A stretch of DNA of 24,428 nucleotides from an uncultured Bacteroidota bacterium (lineage in GTDB: Bacteria; Bacteroidota; Bacteroidia; Chitinophagales; Chitinophagaceae). Where the stretch lies: NCBI GenBank assembly GCA_903905685.1, contig CAIVHI010000498.1, positions 1 through 24,428 on the forward strand, read 5' to 3'. A program made the translations under genes and the position numbers. Shown piece after piece: positions 15,881-23,550 of the stretch. The number at the start of each line of letters is the position of its first letter. Position 1 is the first letter of the stretch. Below the pieces are notes generated by a model. The model was not told where the DNA came from. It worked only from the letters and a program-made list of their open reading frames with translations, and made no database searches.

Positions 15881-18800
15881 TTACCACTTGGAAAATGGCA
15901 GGTGTGTCTCCATCCCCGAGTCAATCCAAACCAGTAAATACAGACCCGGGCTCAAGCGCGAAATGTCGATTTCCCTTTCAACGGCAGCTTGGTCAGCCCA
16001 CACTCCGCGTTGCACCAAGGCACCTTCAATACCATAAATGCGGTACTCCGGGATTTCCGCACCCAAGCGGAGCCCCTCCAAATGAAGAACATCGGCCGCA
16101 GGCACCGGGAAAATGCGCGGGTGCGATGCGGCAACACCATTTTCGAGGGATCCGAGCGTGCAAGCCGAGCCCGAAGCAAGCACTTCCATCACTAAGGAGT
16201 CTTGAGCGTCGCCGCAACCATCGCTTAACGTGTAAATAAGGGTATCCGTCCCTGCGCTCCAGCCAAACGCTACACCACCCACCAGCAATACCGCACCATT
16301 GGATACCGTCCAAGCTCCGCCTCCCGGTGCACTTGTCAAGGGCTCGGAATGCCCGTAACAGAGCGAAGCCGATGTCGTAATGGTTGGCTTTGCGGGAGCC
16401 GTGGCCACCCGGAAGCCCAAACTGGATGTATCTGCACCACATGCCGTCCTACAGATGTACATCAGGGTGTCGCTTCCTGCCGAAACTCCTGCCAACTTGA
16501 TACTGGCCGAGTCTGATGAATTCACCACTGCGTAGCCATTGGCCAACCGCCAATAACCGGACGACTTGGTTTCATGAAAGCTGCATACGCTGTCGGCACA
16601 AAGGATGGAGGCTCCCAAAATTACACCCGCCGACGGCACAGGAGCAATCACCAGCACATGGGTTGCAGTGGAGGTGCCGCAGCCGTTGGTAACGGCATAA
16701 TGCAAGATGTCGGTACCAACCGTTGCGCCAGAAACACGGCACAAAGCACCTGCCGGTGCAAGCGTGGCGCGTCCATTGGCCGCCGTCCAGACACCACCCG
16801 GCAACGAGTCGGACAGCGTTATGGTGGTGCCAATGCATACGGTATCGCCTCCGGCAATCGTTTCCACAGGTGGTAATGCCAATACCTTCACCCGTTTCTC
16901 GGCAAAATGGTAACAGTACCCGTCATAAACGCGATAAAAAACGGTATCGAAACCTGGCACCAACCCGCTGAACGCCCCGCCCAACCCGGCAGCCAGACCC
17001 ACACCCGGTAGCCATGTCCCTCCTGCAACCGTTTCCGAATAGGTACCCGCCGCACCCACACAAAAACTGTCGGGGCCTGACACGAATCCGGCCATGGGCA
17101 AGGGGCGAATGAAAAAGGACTTTTGCGACGCTACGGTTCCGCATGCATTGGTCACCGTATACGTTAGGGTATCCGGGCCTGGAGCAATTCCCGACACCAC
17201 ACCTCCCGCCACGGTTGCGCGGGCGTTGGTGAGCGACCACATCCCCGTGACTCCGGCTACGGTATCGACATAAGCCGTCGGGCTACCCAAACACACATAG
17301 GCGGGGCCTATTATGTTACCTGAGGAAAAAGGCTTGACCCGTACCACTTTCTCTGTTTGTGCCATGCCGCAAACATTGGAAACGGTAAAAAACAGTGTGT
17401 CTTGCCCACCCGAAATACCTTGGAGCACACCGGGACTGAGAAATTCGGCTGAAGTATTGGAACATGACCACACGCCACCCGATACGGAATCGACCAAGGT
17501 GATGACCGAGCCCGCACAAAGCGAATCTGCCCCCATAATAACACCGTGGGTGGGATAACTTTCGACCATCAGCATCAAGGTGTCCCGTCCCGTGCCACAA
17601 AAATTCGTAACGGTGTAAACCACGGCATCAGGTCCGGGAGTCACTCCGGCCACTACGCCCGCTCCGTCGATATTTGCATGGTCGTGCACCGCACTCCATG
17701 AGCCCCCGGGCGTGGCATCGGTCAAGGTATCGCGGCCGGCAACGCAAACAGCCGTACCGCCGGCAATGGGCGCAACTACAGGAACCGACGCTACAGCCAT
17801 GGGAAGTAGGGCGGCAGTGTCGCCGCAGACGTTAGTCAGGGTATATACTACTGTGTCCGGTCCGGATGTCATACCGATTAGGGAGGAATCCAAATTTAGG
17901 GCATGCAGATTGGTGACGCTCCAGACTCCACCCGACGCGGTATCCGTGTAAATGTGTAACGTGCCCGCGCAGACTTCCGTCGGCCCGGTAATAGAGCCCG
18001 GCTTGCGCTTGCCCGTTGGCAGCATGACGAGTTTTATGGAGTCGGTCGCAATACCGTCAGTAATCTTGAACATCGCCGAATCCATTGTCCAAATGCCCGC
18101 AACGGGGGTGTATACCACCGGTGTAGATAAGGCCTCAATCCCATCGGCCGTGGCCGTTACGGAAAGCGCCACCGAGCCATGGACCGGCGGTGCCGCTACC
18201 GACCAGCTCACTACATAGCCATAGTTGGAATCTGCAACCGTCAATAATTCATGCAGGTCTATTCCGCGAGAGGTATCGCATACGGTGTATTCCACCCGGT
18301 GCCCGGAAAGGAAAATGGGTCGGTTGGCCCACACCCGACGAACGCGGTTATTGGTTTGGTCGGCAAAAATTACGGTGCCATTGCCCAAAACGGCCATCCC
18401 GCCGGGATTGTTGACCCGAGCTTCAGTTGCAGGTCCCAAATCACCGGAGTACCCGGCCACCCCGGTTCCGGCTACCGTAGTCATGATACCCGCCGGATTT
18501 ACCTTCCTGACGGCGCTATTGCCTTGGTCTGCAATAAACAGGTTGCCGTAGGCATCGGTTGCCACCGCAGTGGGATTTTGCAAAGATGCCGCAGTGGCTG
18601 CCCCGCCATCTCCTCCGTAGCCCGACGCACCAACGTAGCCCGCAACCGTGCTTATGTTTCCATAAATGTCTATTTTCCGCACCACAGCGTTGTTCGCATC
18701 TGCAACATAAACATTGCCCGCGGTATCGGCTGCCAGTCCTGCCGGGCTATAAAGTAAGGCATCCGTCGCCGGCCCGCCATCTCCGCTGTAGCCGGCATTT

Positions 18801-19387
18801 CCGAAGGTGCCTGCCAAAGTAGAGATGGTTCCGGAAACATCCACTTTCCTCACACAGTCTCCGGTACCACTGGATATATATATATTCCCAGACTTATCTA
18901 TTGCGACTCCCGTGGGGTCGGTAAGGAGGCTCGCAGTAGCGGGAATTCCATCGCCGCCGGTTCCGCCTCCCGCAATGGTAGAGACCACGCCCGCAGGCGT
19001 TATCTTCCTGATACGGGCATTGCCGTTATCGGCCACATAGAGGTTACCCACGTTGTCTATGGCAATTGCAGTGGGCATATTGAATGAAGCGGCAGTTGCC
19101 ACACTACCGTCTCCCAGTCCCGAAGAGCCCCCGCCTGCGAAAGTAGAGATAACGCCCGTACCCGAAACCTTGCGGATGCGACCATCGGCCGTTGTAAGTA
19201 GGTAAAGATTATAGAATTGGTCGGCCACTACGGCAACCGGGGCGGCCAAAGTAGCGGTGGCGGCTTTACCGCCGTCTCCCGTATGACCAAACACGCCGGT
19301 ACCGGCTACCGTCGTGATGACCTGAGCATGAATGGTAAAACCTAAAAAAACAAAAACAACGGCAATCCAATGCTTTAGCCTGCGCAT
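15881..19387 (-). CDS. T9SS-secreted protein with NHL beta-propeller and eight cysteine-bearing Ig-like repeats
   Basis: 1168 residues. A signal peptide (about 1-22, ending IHAQ) precedes six NHL-type blades (about 23-355), each with a STVAG/TTVAGTG strand, GDGGPAT-like loop, P-x-x-(V/I)A-x-D and GN-(L/V)-Y(V/I)AD-x-x-N-x-x-(V/I)RK. A linker of about 100 beta-rich residues follows. Residues 464-1070 are eight repeats of about 76 residues with C-x-G-S, GG-x-W, V-x-G-(V/I) and TN-x-CG, clearly the same family as the 22 repeats of the gene at 1098. The end (1091-1168) is a T9SS type A-like sorting domain starting RIFPVPAADVLHL and containing SPGLYLL. NHL propellers usually bind proteins or ligands; Ig repeats would act as a spacer. 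The ATG at 19387 is supported by the signal peptide and by TAGATTTG 25 nt upstream. Cargo or ligand unknown. Confidence 0.92.
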   Translation of the reverse strand: MRRLKHWIAVVFVFLGFTIHAQVITTVAGTGVFGHTGDGGKAATATLAAPVAVVADQFYNLYLLTTADGRIRKVSGTGVISTFAGGGSSGLGDGSVATAASFNMPTAIAIDNVGNLYVADNGNARIRKITPAGVVSTIAGGGTGGDGIPATASLLTDPTGVAIDKSGNIYISSGTGDCVRKVDVSGTISTLAGTFGNAGYSGDGGPATDALLYSPAGLAADTAGNVYVADANNAVVRKIDIYGNISTVAGYVGASGYGGDGGAATAASLQNPTAVATDAYGNLFIADQGNSAVRKVNPAGIMTTVAGTGVAGYSGDLGPATEARVNNPGGMAVLGNGTVIFADQTNNRVRRVWANRPIFLSGHRVEYTVCDTSRGIDLHELLTVADSNYGYVVSWSVAAPPVHGSVALSVTATADGIEALSTPVVYTPVAGIWTMDSAMFKITDGIATDSIKLVMLPTGKRKPGSITGPTEVCAGTLHIYTDTASGGVWSVTNLHALNLDSSLIGMTSGPDTVVYTLTNVCGDTAALLPMAVASVPVVAPIAGGTAVCVAGRDTLTDATPGGSWSAVHDHANIDGAGVVAGVTPGPDAVVYTVTNFCGTGRDTLMLMVESYPTHGVIMGADSLCAGSVITLVDSVSGGVWSCSNTSAEFLSPGVLQGISGGQDTLFFTVSNVCGMAQTEKVVRVKPFSSGNIIGPAYVCLGSPTAYVDTVAGVTGMWSLTNARATVAGGVVSGIAPGPDTLTYTVTNACGTVASQKSFFIRPLPMAGFVSGPDSFCVGAAGTYSETVAGGTWLPGVGLAAGLGGAFSGLVPGFDTVFYRVYDGYCYHFAEKRVKVLALPPVETIAGGDTVCIGTTITLSDSLPGGVWTAANGRATLAPAGALCRVSGATVGTDILHYAVTNGCGTSTATHVLVIAPVPSAGVILGASILCADSVCSFHETKSSGYWRLANGYAVVNSSDSASIKLAGVSAGSDTLMYICRTACGADTSSLGFRVATAPAKPTITTSASLCYGHSEPLTSAPGGGAWTVSNGAVLLVGGVAFGWSAGTDTLIYTLSDGCGDAQDSLVMEVLASGSACTLGSLENGVAASHPRIFPVPAADVLHLEGLRLGAEIPEYRIYGIEGALVQRGVWADQAAVEREIDISRLSPGLYLLVWIDSGMETHLPFSKW
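16178..17998 (-). repeat. Eight tandem Ig-like repeats of the same family as the 22-repeat array
   Basis: Each unit is about 76 residues with the C-x-G-S start, GG-x-W, and a TN-x-CG-like second Cys. Most units have exactly two Cys; units 3 and 6 carry one extra and unit 7 two extra. The DNA is more GC-rich than in the giant gene, so the two arrays have been separate for a long time. Confidence 0.85.
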
Positions 19388-19412
19388 GCCTCCCCCAATT
19401 CACTTATAATTG

Positions 19413-19420
19413 CAAATCTA
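19413..19420 (-). promoter_or_regulatory. Candidate -7 element (TAGATTTG) of the NHL/Ig gene
   Basis: TAGATTTG on the minus strand fits TAnnTTTG and ends 25 nt before the ATG at 19387. No TTG at 19-21 bp upstream; only the -7 half is supported. Confidence 0.35.
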
Positions 19421-19463
19421 ATAAATTGACCCAACACACGTACCGCAAGGTCCTAAGGTCTGC

Positions 19464-19503
19464 AAAAAACGCGTCGGTATCTGGCGCCGCCCAACAGCGT
19501 TTT
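19464..19503 (-). terminator. meaB: Rho-independent terminator of meaB
   Basis: On the minus strand, AAAACGC and GTTGG (separated by one bulged base) pair with CCGAC and GCGTTTT across a 13-base loop; with one G:T pair this gives a 12-pair stem running into a TTTTTT tract. It begins a few bases after the stop at 19508. Confidence 0.8.
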
Positions 19504-19507
19504 CCGG

Positions 19508-20443
19508 CTATCGGGATGATTCATGTAGTTGGCGGAGAAACTCCTCCGTAACGCGGTAAATATTGCATCCGGGTTTACCCATTTCAACCCCTATATGCGC
19601 CGCAAGGGCATCGGTATCAATATCGCGCATCCTTATTTTGCGGATAATCTGCAAGGCTTTCTCGGTAAGCATGTAGGTCCTTCGCATCTTGTTGGTACCC
19701 TTGCCTTCCAAAAAGCCCATGATTTCGCGAGACAAGTCTGCAACGCCGTCCTTGCCCGTCGCTATCGTCTTAACCACAGGTATTTCCCCACCATCGGTTG
19801 CCTTCTCATGAACCAACATCCGGAGATTGCGATATAGTCCTTCAGCATCAGCCCGGTCGGCTTTGTTGACGACGAAAATATCGGCTATTTCCATAATGCC
19901 GGCTTTGAGGGTCTGCACTTCATCTCCAGCCTCCGGCACCAATACTACTACCGTGCAGTCGGCCAGACCGGCTATCTCCACCTCGCTCTGTCCCACCCCA
20001 ACGGTCTCTACAAGTACGATATCGAATCGGGCTTCCTTAACCAAGTCGGTGATTTCCACAATTTTGGCATTCAAGCCTCCCAATGCTCCCCGTGCCGACA
20101 ACGACCGTATATAGATGTTTTTGTTGGTGTAGAACTCGTTCATGCGTATTCGGTCGCCAAGCAGAGAACCATAATTAAACGGGGAGGAGGGGTCCACTGC
20201 CAACACCGCAATTTTCAGACCTTCGGCAAGCCAATGGCCCAAGAGGGCATTCACGAGGGTGCTCTTACCCGCTCCGGGAGGACCCGTTATGCCTACCACT
20301 TTAGTATTACCCGTATCGTTAAGGTCTTTCAACAAGGCATCATATCCCGTCAACTCGTTTTCCACAATCGTAATGCCGCGGGCCAATGCTCGGAACGAAC
20401 CCGATTTAATTTGCGCATGTAATTGTTGTAGCGGAGTCTGCAC
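19508..20443 (-). CDS. meaB: MeaB/ArgK-type P-loop GTPase (methylmalonyl-CoA mutase chaperone)
   Basis: About 311 residues from a GTG at 20443. The frame continues to a TTG at 20476 (322 residues) and there is no ATG nearby. I prefer the GTG because it matches the N-terminal length of E. coli ArgK and leaves room for the divergent promoter. The Walker A motif GPPGAGKST is at 54-62. AVDPSSPFNYGSLLGDR-x-RM, ETVGVGQSE and the NKAD guanine-specificity motif follow, all diagnostic of the family. MeaB proteins load or protect the B12 cofactor of methylmalonyl-CoA mutase using GTP hydrolysis; the mutase genes are not in this window. A clear terminator follows. The gene is divergent from the O-antigen-ligase-like gene, with 41 bp between the starts. 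Confidence 0.93.
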   Translation of the reverse strand: MQTPLQQLHAQIKSGSFRALARGITIVENELTGYDALLKDLNDTGNTKVVGITGPPGAGKSTLVNALLGHWLAEGLKIAVLAVDPSSPFNYGSLLGDRIRMNEFYTNKNIYIRSLSARGALGGLNAKIVEITDLVKEARFDIVLVETVGVGQSEVEIAGLADCTVVVLVPEAGDEVQTLKAGIMEIADIFVVNKADRADAEGLYRNLRMLVHEKATDGGEIPVVKTIATGKDGVADLSREIMGFLEGKGTNKMRRTYMLTEKALQIIRKIRMRDIDTDALAAHIGVEMGKPGCNIYRVTEEFLRQLHESSR

Positions 20444-20464
20444 GAAAATTTTGGTTTGAGCGTT

Positions 20465-20472
20465 TAACTTTG
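20465..20472 (+). promoter_or_regulatory. Bacteroidota -7 element (TAACTTTG) before the O-antigen-ligase-like gene
   Basis: TAACTTTG ends 12 nt before the ATG at 20485. The -33 position does not show TTG. The element lies within the possible TTG-start extension of meaB on the other strand, one reason to shorten meaB. Confidence 0.4.
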
Positions 20473-20484
20473 ACAAATAATACT

Positions 20485-21768
20485 ATGGACAAATTTAGGT
20501 CGTTCGGCAAGATAATCTTCGAAAAATCGAATGTTGCGGTTTTTTGCATCCTGGCCATGACGGCAGGATTTCTCACCTCACCGGCCGTTTGTTCCATTGG
20601 CGTCATCGTGTTCGGCTTCAACGGAATTCGAGACATCAACCCGAAACAATGGTTCAAAAAAACCTGGTGGTTGTTGGGGGCACTTTGGATAGCGTGCTAC
20701 GCGGTTACTTGGTTTTGGAGTGCCGACAAGGGGTATTGGTCTACCCGGCTTCAAGTAAAACTGCCCTTCCTGATTATGCCCTTAGCCTTTAGTTTCCTAT
20801 CGGGCTTCTCCGCACGACAATTAAGGTTAATTACCGTGGCGATGGGGTTGATGCTCGTTTGCGGTGCCGGCTACAGCGTTGGATTCCTATTGAGGGACTT
20901 CGAGTATTACATGATAGAATATAAGTATTCCCATCTACTACCCACCCCTGTGCGAGGCGACCATATCCGTTTCAGCCTGTCTATTGCGTTTTACCTGATA
21001 TGGTGCGCCACAATCTGGAACTCCCTACAATTTCGTTGGATTAAGGTATTGATTGCAGTATTTGATGCGGCACTCTTTGTTTACCTCCACATCCTGTCGG
21101 CCAAAAGTGGCTTGCTGGCCGTTTATCTGTTCCTGACACTCTGGTGCTTCTACCTGATTTTTACCAAAAAACGCATTTACGGCTTCCTGATTTCAGCCGG
21201 CCTCATCATCGGAATCGGTATTTGTGCCAAATTCATTCCCACGTTTTCAGAGCGTATGGCCTATATCAAGGTGACTTGGATTGCTATGAAATCGGGTGAC
21301 CGAAGTGGCACCTACGGCGACTTGAGCAGGTTGATTTCCTATGACATTGCCGTGAAACTTATTGGTGAAAACCCGGTAAGGGGCACAGGAGTAGGGAATA
21401 TGCAGACCGCCATGACCCATGGCTACGAAACTTGGTTTCCTCTGGTGCCCGATGACAACAGGCTGCTGCCCCACAACCAATTCCTAATAGTCGCCTTGGG
21501 CTGCGGACTCCCGGCGGCCGCGGCATTCTTGGTCTGGTTTTTCTATCCGTTGTTTAAACTGCGTAGAACGCGTGAGGGTTTCTTCCTATTTGCAACATGG
21601 ATGATTATGCTGGTGCAGTTGTGCATTGAGCCCATGCTGGAAGTGCAGTTTGGTGTTTATGTATTCCTGTTCTTCTTGTTGATGCAGTGGCACCTGATGA
21701 CGCATGGCACGCCCGAAGAATCTGAAACCCAATCAGCTACTCGCCTTCTTTTTTCTCGAAATAAGTAA
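20485..21768 (+). CDS. O-antigen ligase/polymerase-like (Wzy_C) integral membrane protein
   Basis: 427 residues from the ATG at 20485; 5 further codons upstream are open from a TTG but overlap the -7 element. About ten or more hydrophobic segments are seen. The large extracytoplasmic loop (about 255-335) has the family signature: SERMAYIKVTW, a conserved Arg282 in GDLSRLISYDIA, ENPVRGTGVGN at 295-305 and PHNQFL at 329-334. A second pattern, GDHIRFS (158-164) and SAKSGLLAVYLF (from 205), also fits the Bacteroidota form of the family. Such proteins join polysaccharide units to lipid or to each other at the periplasmic face of the inner membrane. No other polysaccharide gene is nearby, so the substrate is unknown. 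Its last 32 bp overlap the convergent gene at 21737. Confidence 0.88.
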   Translation: MDKFRSFGKIIFEKSNVAVFCILAMTAGFLTSPAVCSIGVIVFGFNGIRDINPKQWFKKTWWLLGALWIACYAVTWFWSADKGYWSTRLQVKLPFLIMPLAFSFLSGFSARQLRLITVAMGLMLVCGAGYSVGFLLRDFEYYMIEYKYSHLLPTPVRGDHIRFSLSIAFYLIWCATIWNSLQFRWIKVLIAVFDAALFVYLHILSAKSGLLAVYLFLTLWCFYLIFTKKRIYGFLISAGLIIGIGICAKFIPTFSERMAYIKVTWIAMKSGDRSGTYGDLSRLISYDIAVKLIGENPVRGTGVGNMQTAMTHGYETWFPLVPDDNRLLPHNQFLIVALGCGLPAAAAFLVWFFYPLFKLRRTREGFFLFATWMIMLVQLCIEPMLEVQFGVYVFLFFLLMQWHLMTHGTPEESETQSATRLLFSRNK

Positions 21769-22360
21769 TTTCCCGCTTGCAGATTGCAATGGGCAATTTC
21801 TTTTCGTATTTCACTTCAATCTGCCAATTGCCCATTTTATCGGGGCTCTTTTGCTTGGTCGAGATGACGATGTTGACTTTTTCCTCATCTGAATCGAACT
21901 CGGGTTCGTCCTTCGATTTGGGGTCGTATCTGTTCACCACTGCCGGCTTCGTGCTATCGGCGTGATCGTAGATTTTTTCCTCAATCATATTTCCCTGCAC
22001 ATCATACTTATACACGCTCTTCTCTTTGAAGGAACTGTCGGGATAGCAGCTCCGCTCCTCCATTTTCAGACCTGTCAACGAGTCTATCCTGTAAGTGGTG
22101 TAATAACGCACCTTACCCTTGGCATCGTAATAACAACTCGAAACCAAGCGCCCTGCCTCATTAAAGTTGTAGACCGTCTTGGAAACGGGGACTTGGTCGG
22201 GACGCAAAACCGTGTCGTGGGCAACATAGACCGATTCTGAAAAAGCACTCACATTGCCCTTCAACTTCAACTGCTTCAAAGTGTTTTTGGATTGCGCCAG
22301 GCCTGTAAGGGCATGCAGCGTACCGATGACAACGAATACGGCAAGTAAATATTTTTTCAT
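21737..22360 (-). CDS. Small secreted protein of unknown function with YD/RHS-like strand pattern
   Basis: 207 residues with a clear signal peptide (about 1-22, MKKYLLAVFVVIGTLHAL then LAQ). The middle (about 60-145) repeats strands with the pattern Y-x-(F/Y)-x3-G-(R/N)-(L/M/K), for example VYNFNEAGRLVSSCYYDAKG and YKYDVQGNMIEEKIYD. This resembles YD repeats or YwqK-like beta-hairpin repeats, but the copies are too few for a confident family call. The C-terminus is charged (WQIEVKYEKKLPIA, FEKKEGE). It probably resides in the periplasm. It ends inside the convergent O-antigen-ligase-like gene with a 32-bp overlap. Function not recognised. Confidence 0.75.
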   Translation of the reverse strand: MKKYLLAVFVVIGTLHALTGLAQSKNTLKQLKLKGNVSAFSESVYVAHDTVLRPDQVPVSKTVYNFNEAGRLVSSCYYDAKGKVRYYTTYRIDSLTGLKMEERSCYPDSSFKEKSVYKYDVQGNMIEEKIYDHADSTKPAVVNRYDPKSKDEPEFDSDEEKVNIVISTKQKSPDKMGNWQIEVKYEKKLPIAICKREITYFEKKEGE

Positions 22361-22450
22361 GGAATAAAATTAGAGTCGCGGGCGAATCCGGTAAACCTTT
22401 GTGAATACGTAGAAAAACAGGGATTTTTTCGAATCTGCCCGGCAACCCCT

Positions 22451-22882
22451 CTACGGAGCCACTACGTTGAACTTACCATGCGTAACATAGGAAGAATCGG
22501 CACAAAGGAAATAGAATGTGCCCTGAATGTAAGGCCATGCGAGGGTGATGTTGACGTAGCCGGTGAGGGAGGTTGTAGTATTTGATGCCGAATCCAAAAC
22601 ACCTGTACCCGAAACGTTGTTGAGTGTAGTAACACCATCAAAACCCAAGTAGCTGGTAACATAGAGCGACAATTTCACATTGCCACCTGTAACGCCCGTA
22701 ATGATAAGCTGGTCTCCGTTCTTTACGGCACTTACCGAACTTCCCGTGGCTGTAAACAAATTGCTGTCCACCACGGCCGTCATCGAATTGGTTGCAGCCG
22801 TAGCGGGCTGTTTTTGATAGCAGGATATGGTACAAACCATTACAAACAACAACAACGAAACGACACCAACTACTTTTTTCAT
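22451..22882 (-). CDS. Small putative lipoprotein (DUF6252-like?)
   Basis: 143 residues. The N-terminus MKKVVGVVSLLLFVMVCTISC looks like a lipoprotein signal with Cys21 as the lipidated residue; the lipobox TIS-C is loose, as often in Bacteroidota. The mature part is short and beta-rich (MTAVVDSNLFTATGSSV, LIITGVTGG, VKLSLYV, TGTFYF-like end QGTFYFLCADSS, then THGKFNVVAP). This order resembles small Bacteroidota lipoproteins of the DUF6252 type, which I name only as a possibility. It lies 90 bp upstream of the 22360 gene on the same strand, so the two may be co-transcribed. TATTTTTA in the leader is a poor -7 match. Confidence 0.72.
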   Translation of the reverse strand: MKKVVGVVSLLLFVMVCTISCYQKQPATAATNSMTAVVDSNLFTATGSSVSAVKNGDQLIITGVTGGNVKLSLYVTSYLGFDGVTTLNNVSGTGVLDSASNTTTSLTGYVNITLAWPYIQGTFYFLCADSSYVTHGKFNVVAP

Positions 22883-22989
22883 CCGGTAAAATTCTCTGTA
22901 AAAATAGTTACTAAATTAGGAAAGAAAAATTTTCCTGCAAAGTGGAAGATGAAAAAAAGCCAAAGCGAGACTATATTTTACAGGCTCCG

Positions 22990-23008
22990 TGTCAAAATCG
23001 CTTTGACA
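22990..23008. repeat. Operator-like palindrome TGTCAAA-N5-TTTGACA
   Basis: Two 7-base arms (22990-22996 and 23002-23008) are perfect inverted copies with a 5-base spacer, the geometry of a dimeric regulator site. It lies about 108 bp upstream of the lipoprotein gene start at 22882. No regulator is recognised nearby. Confidence 0.35.
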
Positions 23009-23412
23009 ATTATTGCTAAAAACATCAATGCCCCCAATTCGCTATTAAAAAAACCTACTGAACATAACTTTAGGCCAAATGCTAATGGAAGTGTTGAGCC
23101 CAAAGTTTCTTGCATTACAGTAGACTGAAACGATACGCAAGTGCCCGGGTAGAATACTCCAAAGTAGATTTGGCTCCCTACTTGGATTCGTGGCTCCAGT
23201 TCCCGGTTATTGAAAATCCGTACATTTATAATTGGATATTAAGCCGATTTTTGTGTCGGCCGGTTGGTTCGGTGTATTTCGAATGGCTACTTAATTGTTG
23301 AACGACTTCGAACGGGGAACACCAACAGCAGGGGATAAAGACCTTCCCGAAACAGTCGACGTGGGATACCTTTCTCACCGCGCATCATTGTTTTTGGGGT
23401 CTAAAAACATTC

Positions 23413-23450
23413 GATGCTTACGGCATTGTTGTAACGACGCCGTAAGCATC
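23413..23450. repeat. Perfect 12-bp inverted repeat with 14-base loop
   Basis: GATGCTTACGGC at 23413-23424 pairs completely with 23439-23450. Neither strand shows a T-run directly after the stem, so it is not a standard terminator. It could be part of a structured RNA or a second, T-poor terminator of the gene at 23551. Confidence 0.55.
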
Positions 23451-23497
23451 AAACCAATTTTGCAATCACACTGCACACCCGCTTCATCTACAAACTA

Positions 23498-23535
23498 AAA
23501 CGGGTGCCGGCTCTACCTAGAACCGCCACCCGTTT
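23498..23535 (-). terminator. Rho-independent terminator of the BT_3928-like gene
   Basis: A 9-bp stem, AAACGGGTG with CACCCGTTT, is extended inwards after one mismatch by a CGG/CCG step. On the minus strand it is followed by TTTAGTTTG. It starts 16 bp after the stop at 23551. Confidence 0.7.
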
Positions 23536-23550
23536 GCCAATAAAGATTCG

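Larger units (their letters stand above)
22883..23550. other. Long gap without a credible gene
   Basis: 668 bases between two minus-strand genes. Short plus-strand frames exist (23110-23301 and 23295-23498), but they start with weak codons, shift frame relative to each other, and run through the hairpins, so I do not call them. The minus strand has no frame of useful length. The stretch holds an operator-like palindrome (22990-23008), a 12-bp perfect hairpin (23413-23450) and the terminator of the last gene (23498-23535). It may be a decayed gene or carry an RNA. Confidence 0.5.

Noticed and set aside
14731..16239. Plus-strand ORFs of 230 and 262 codons over the TPR and NHL/Ig genes
   Set aside because: Antisense shadows: no family pattern, and the second crosses from one real gene into the next.
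23110..23498. Two short plus-strand ORFs in the long gap
   Set aside because: They begin with weak codons, are in different frames, and the second runs through the perfect hairpin; no recognisable motif.
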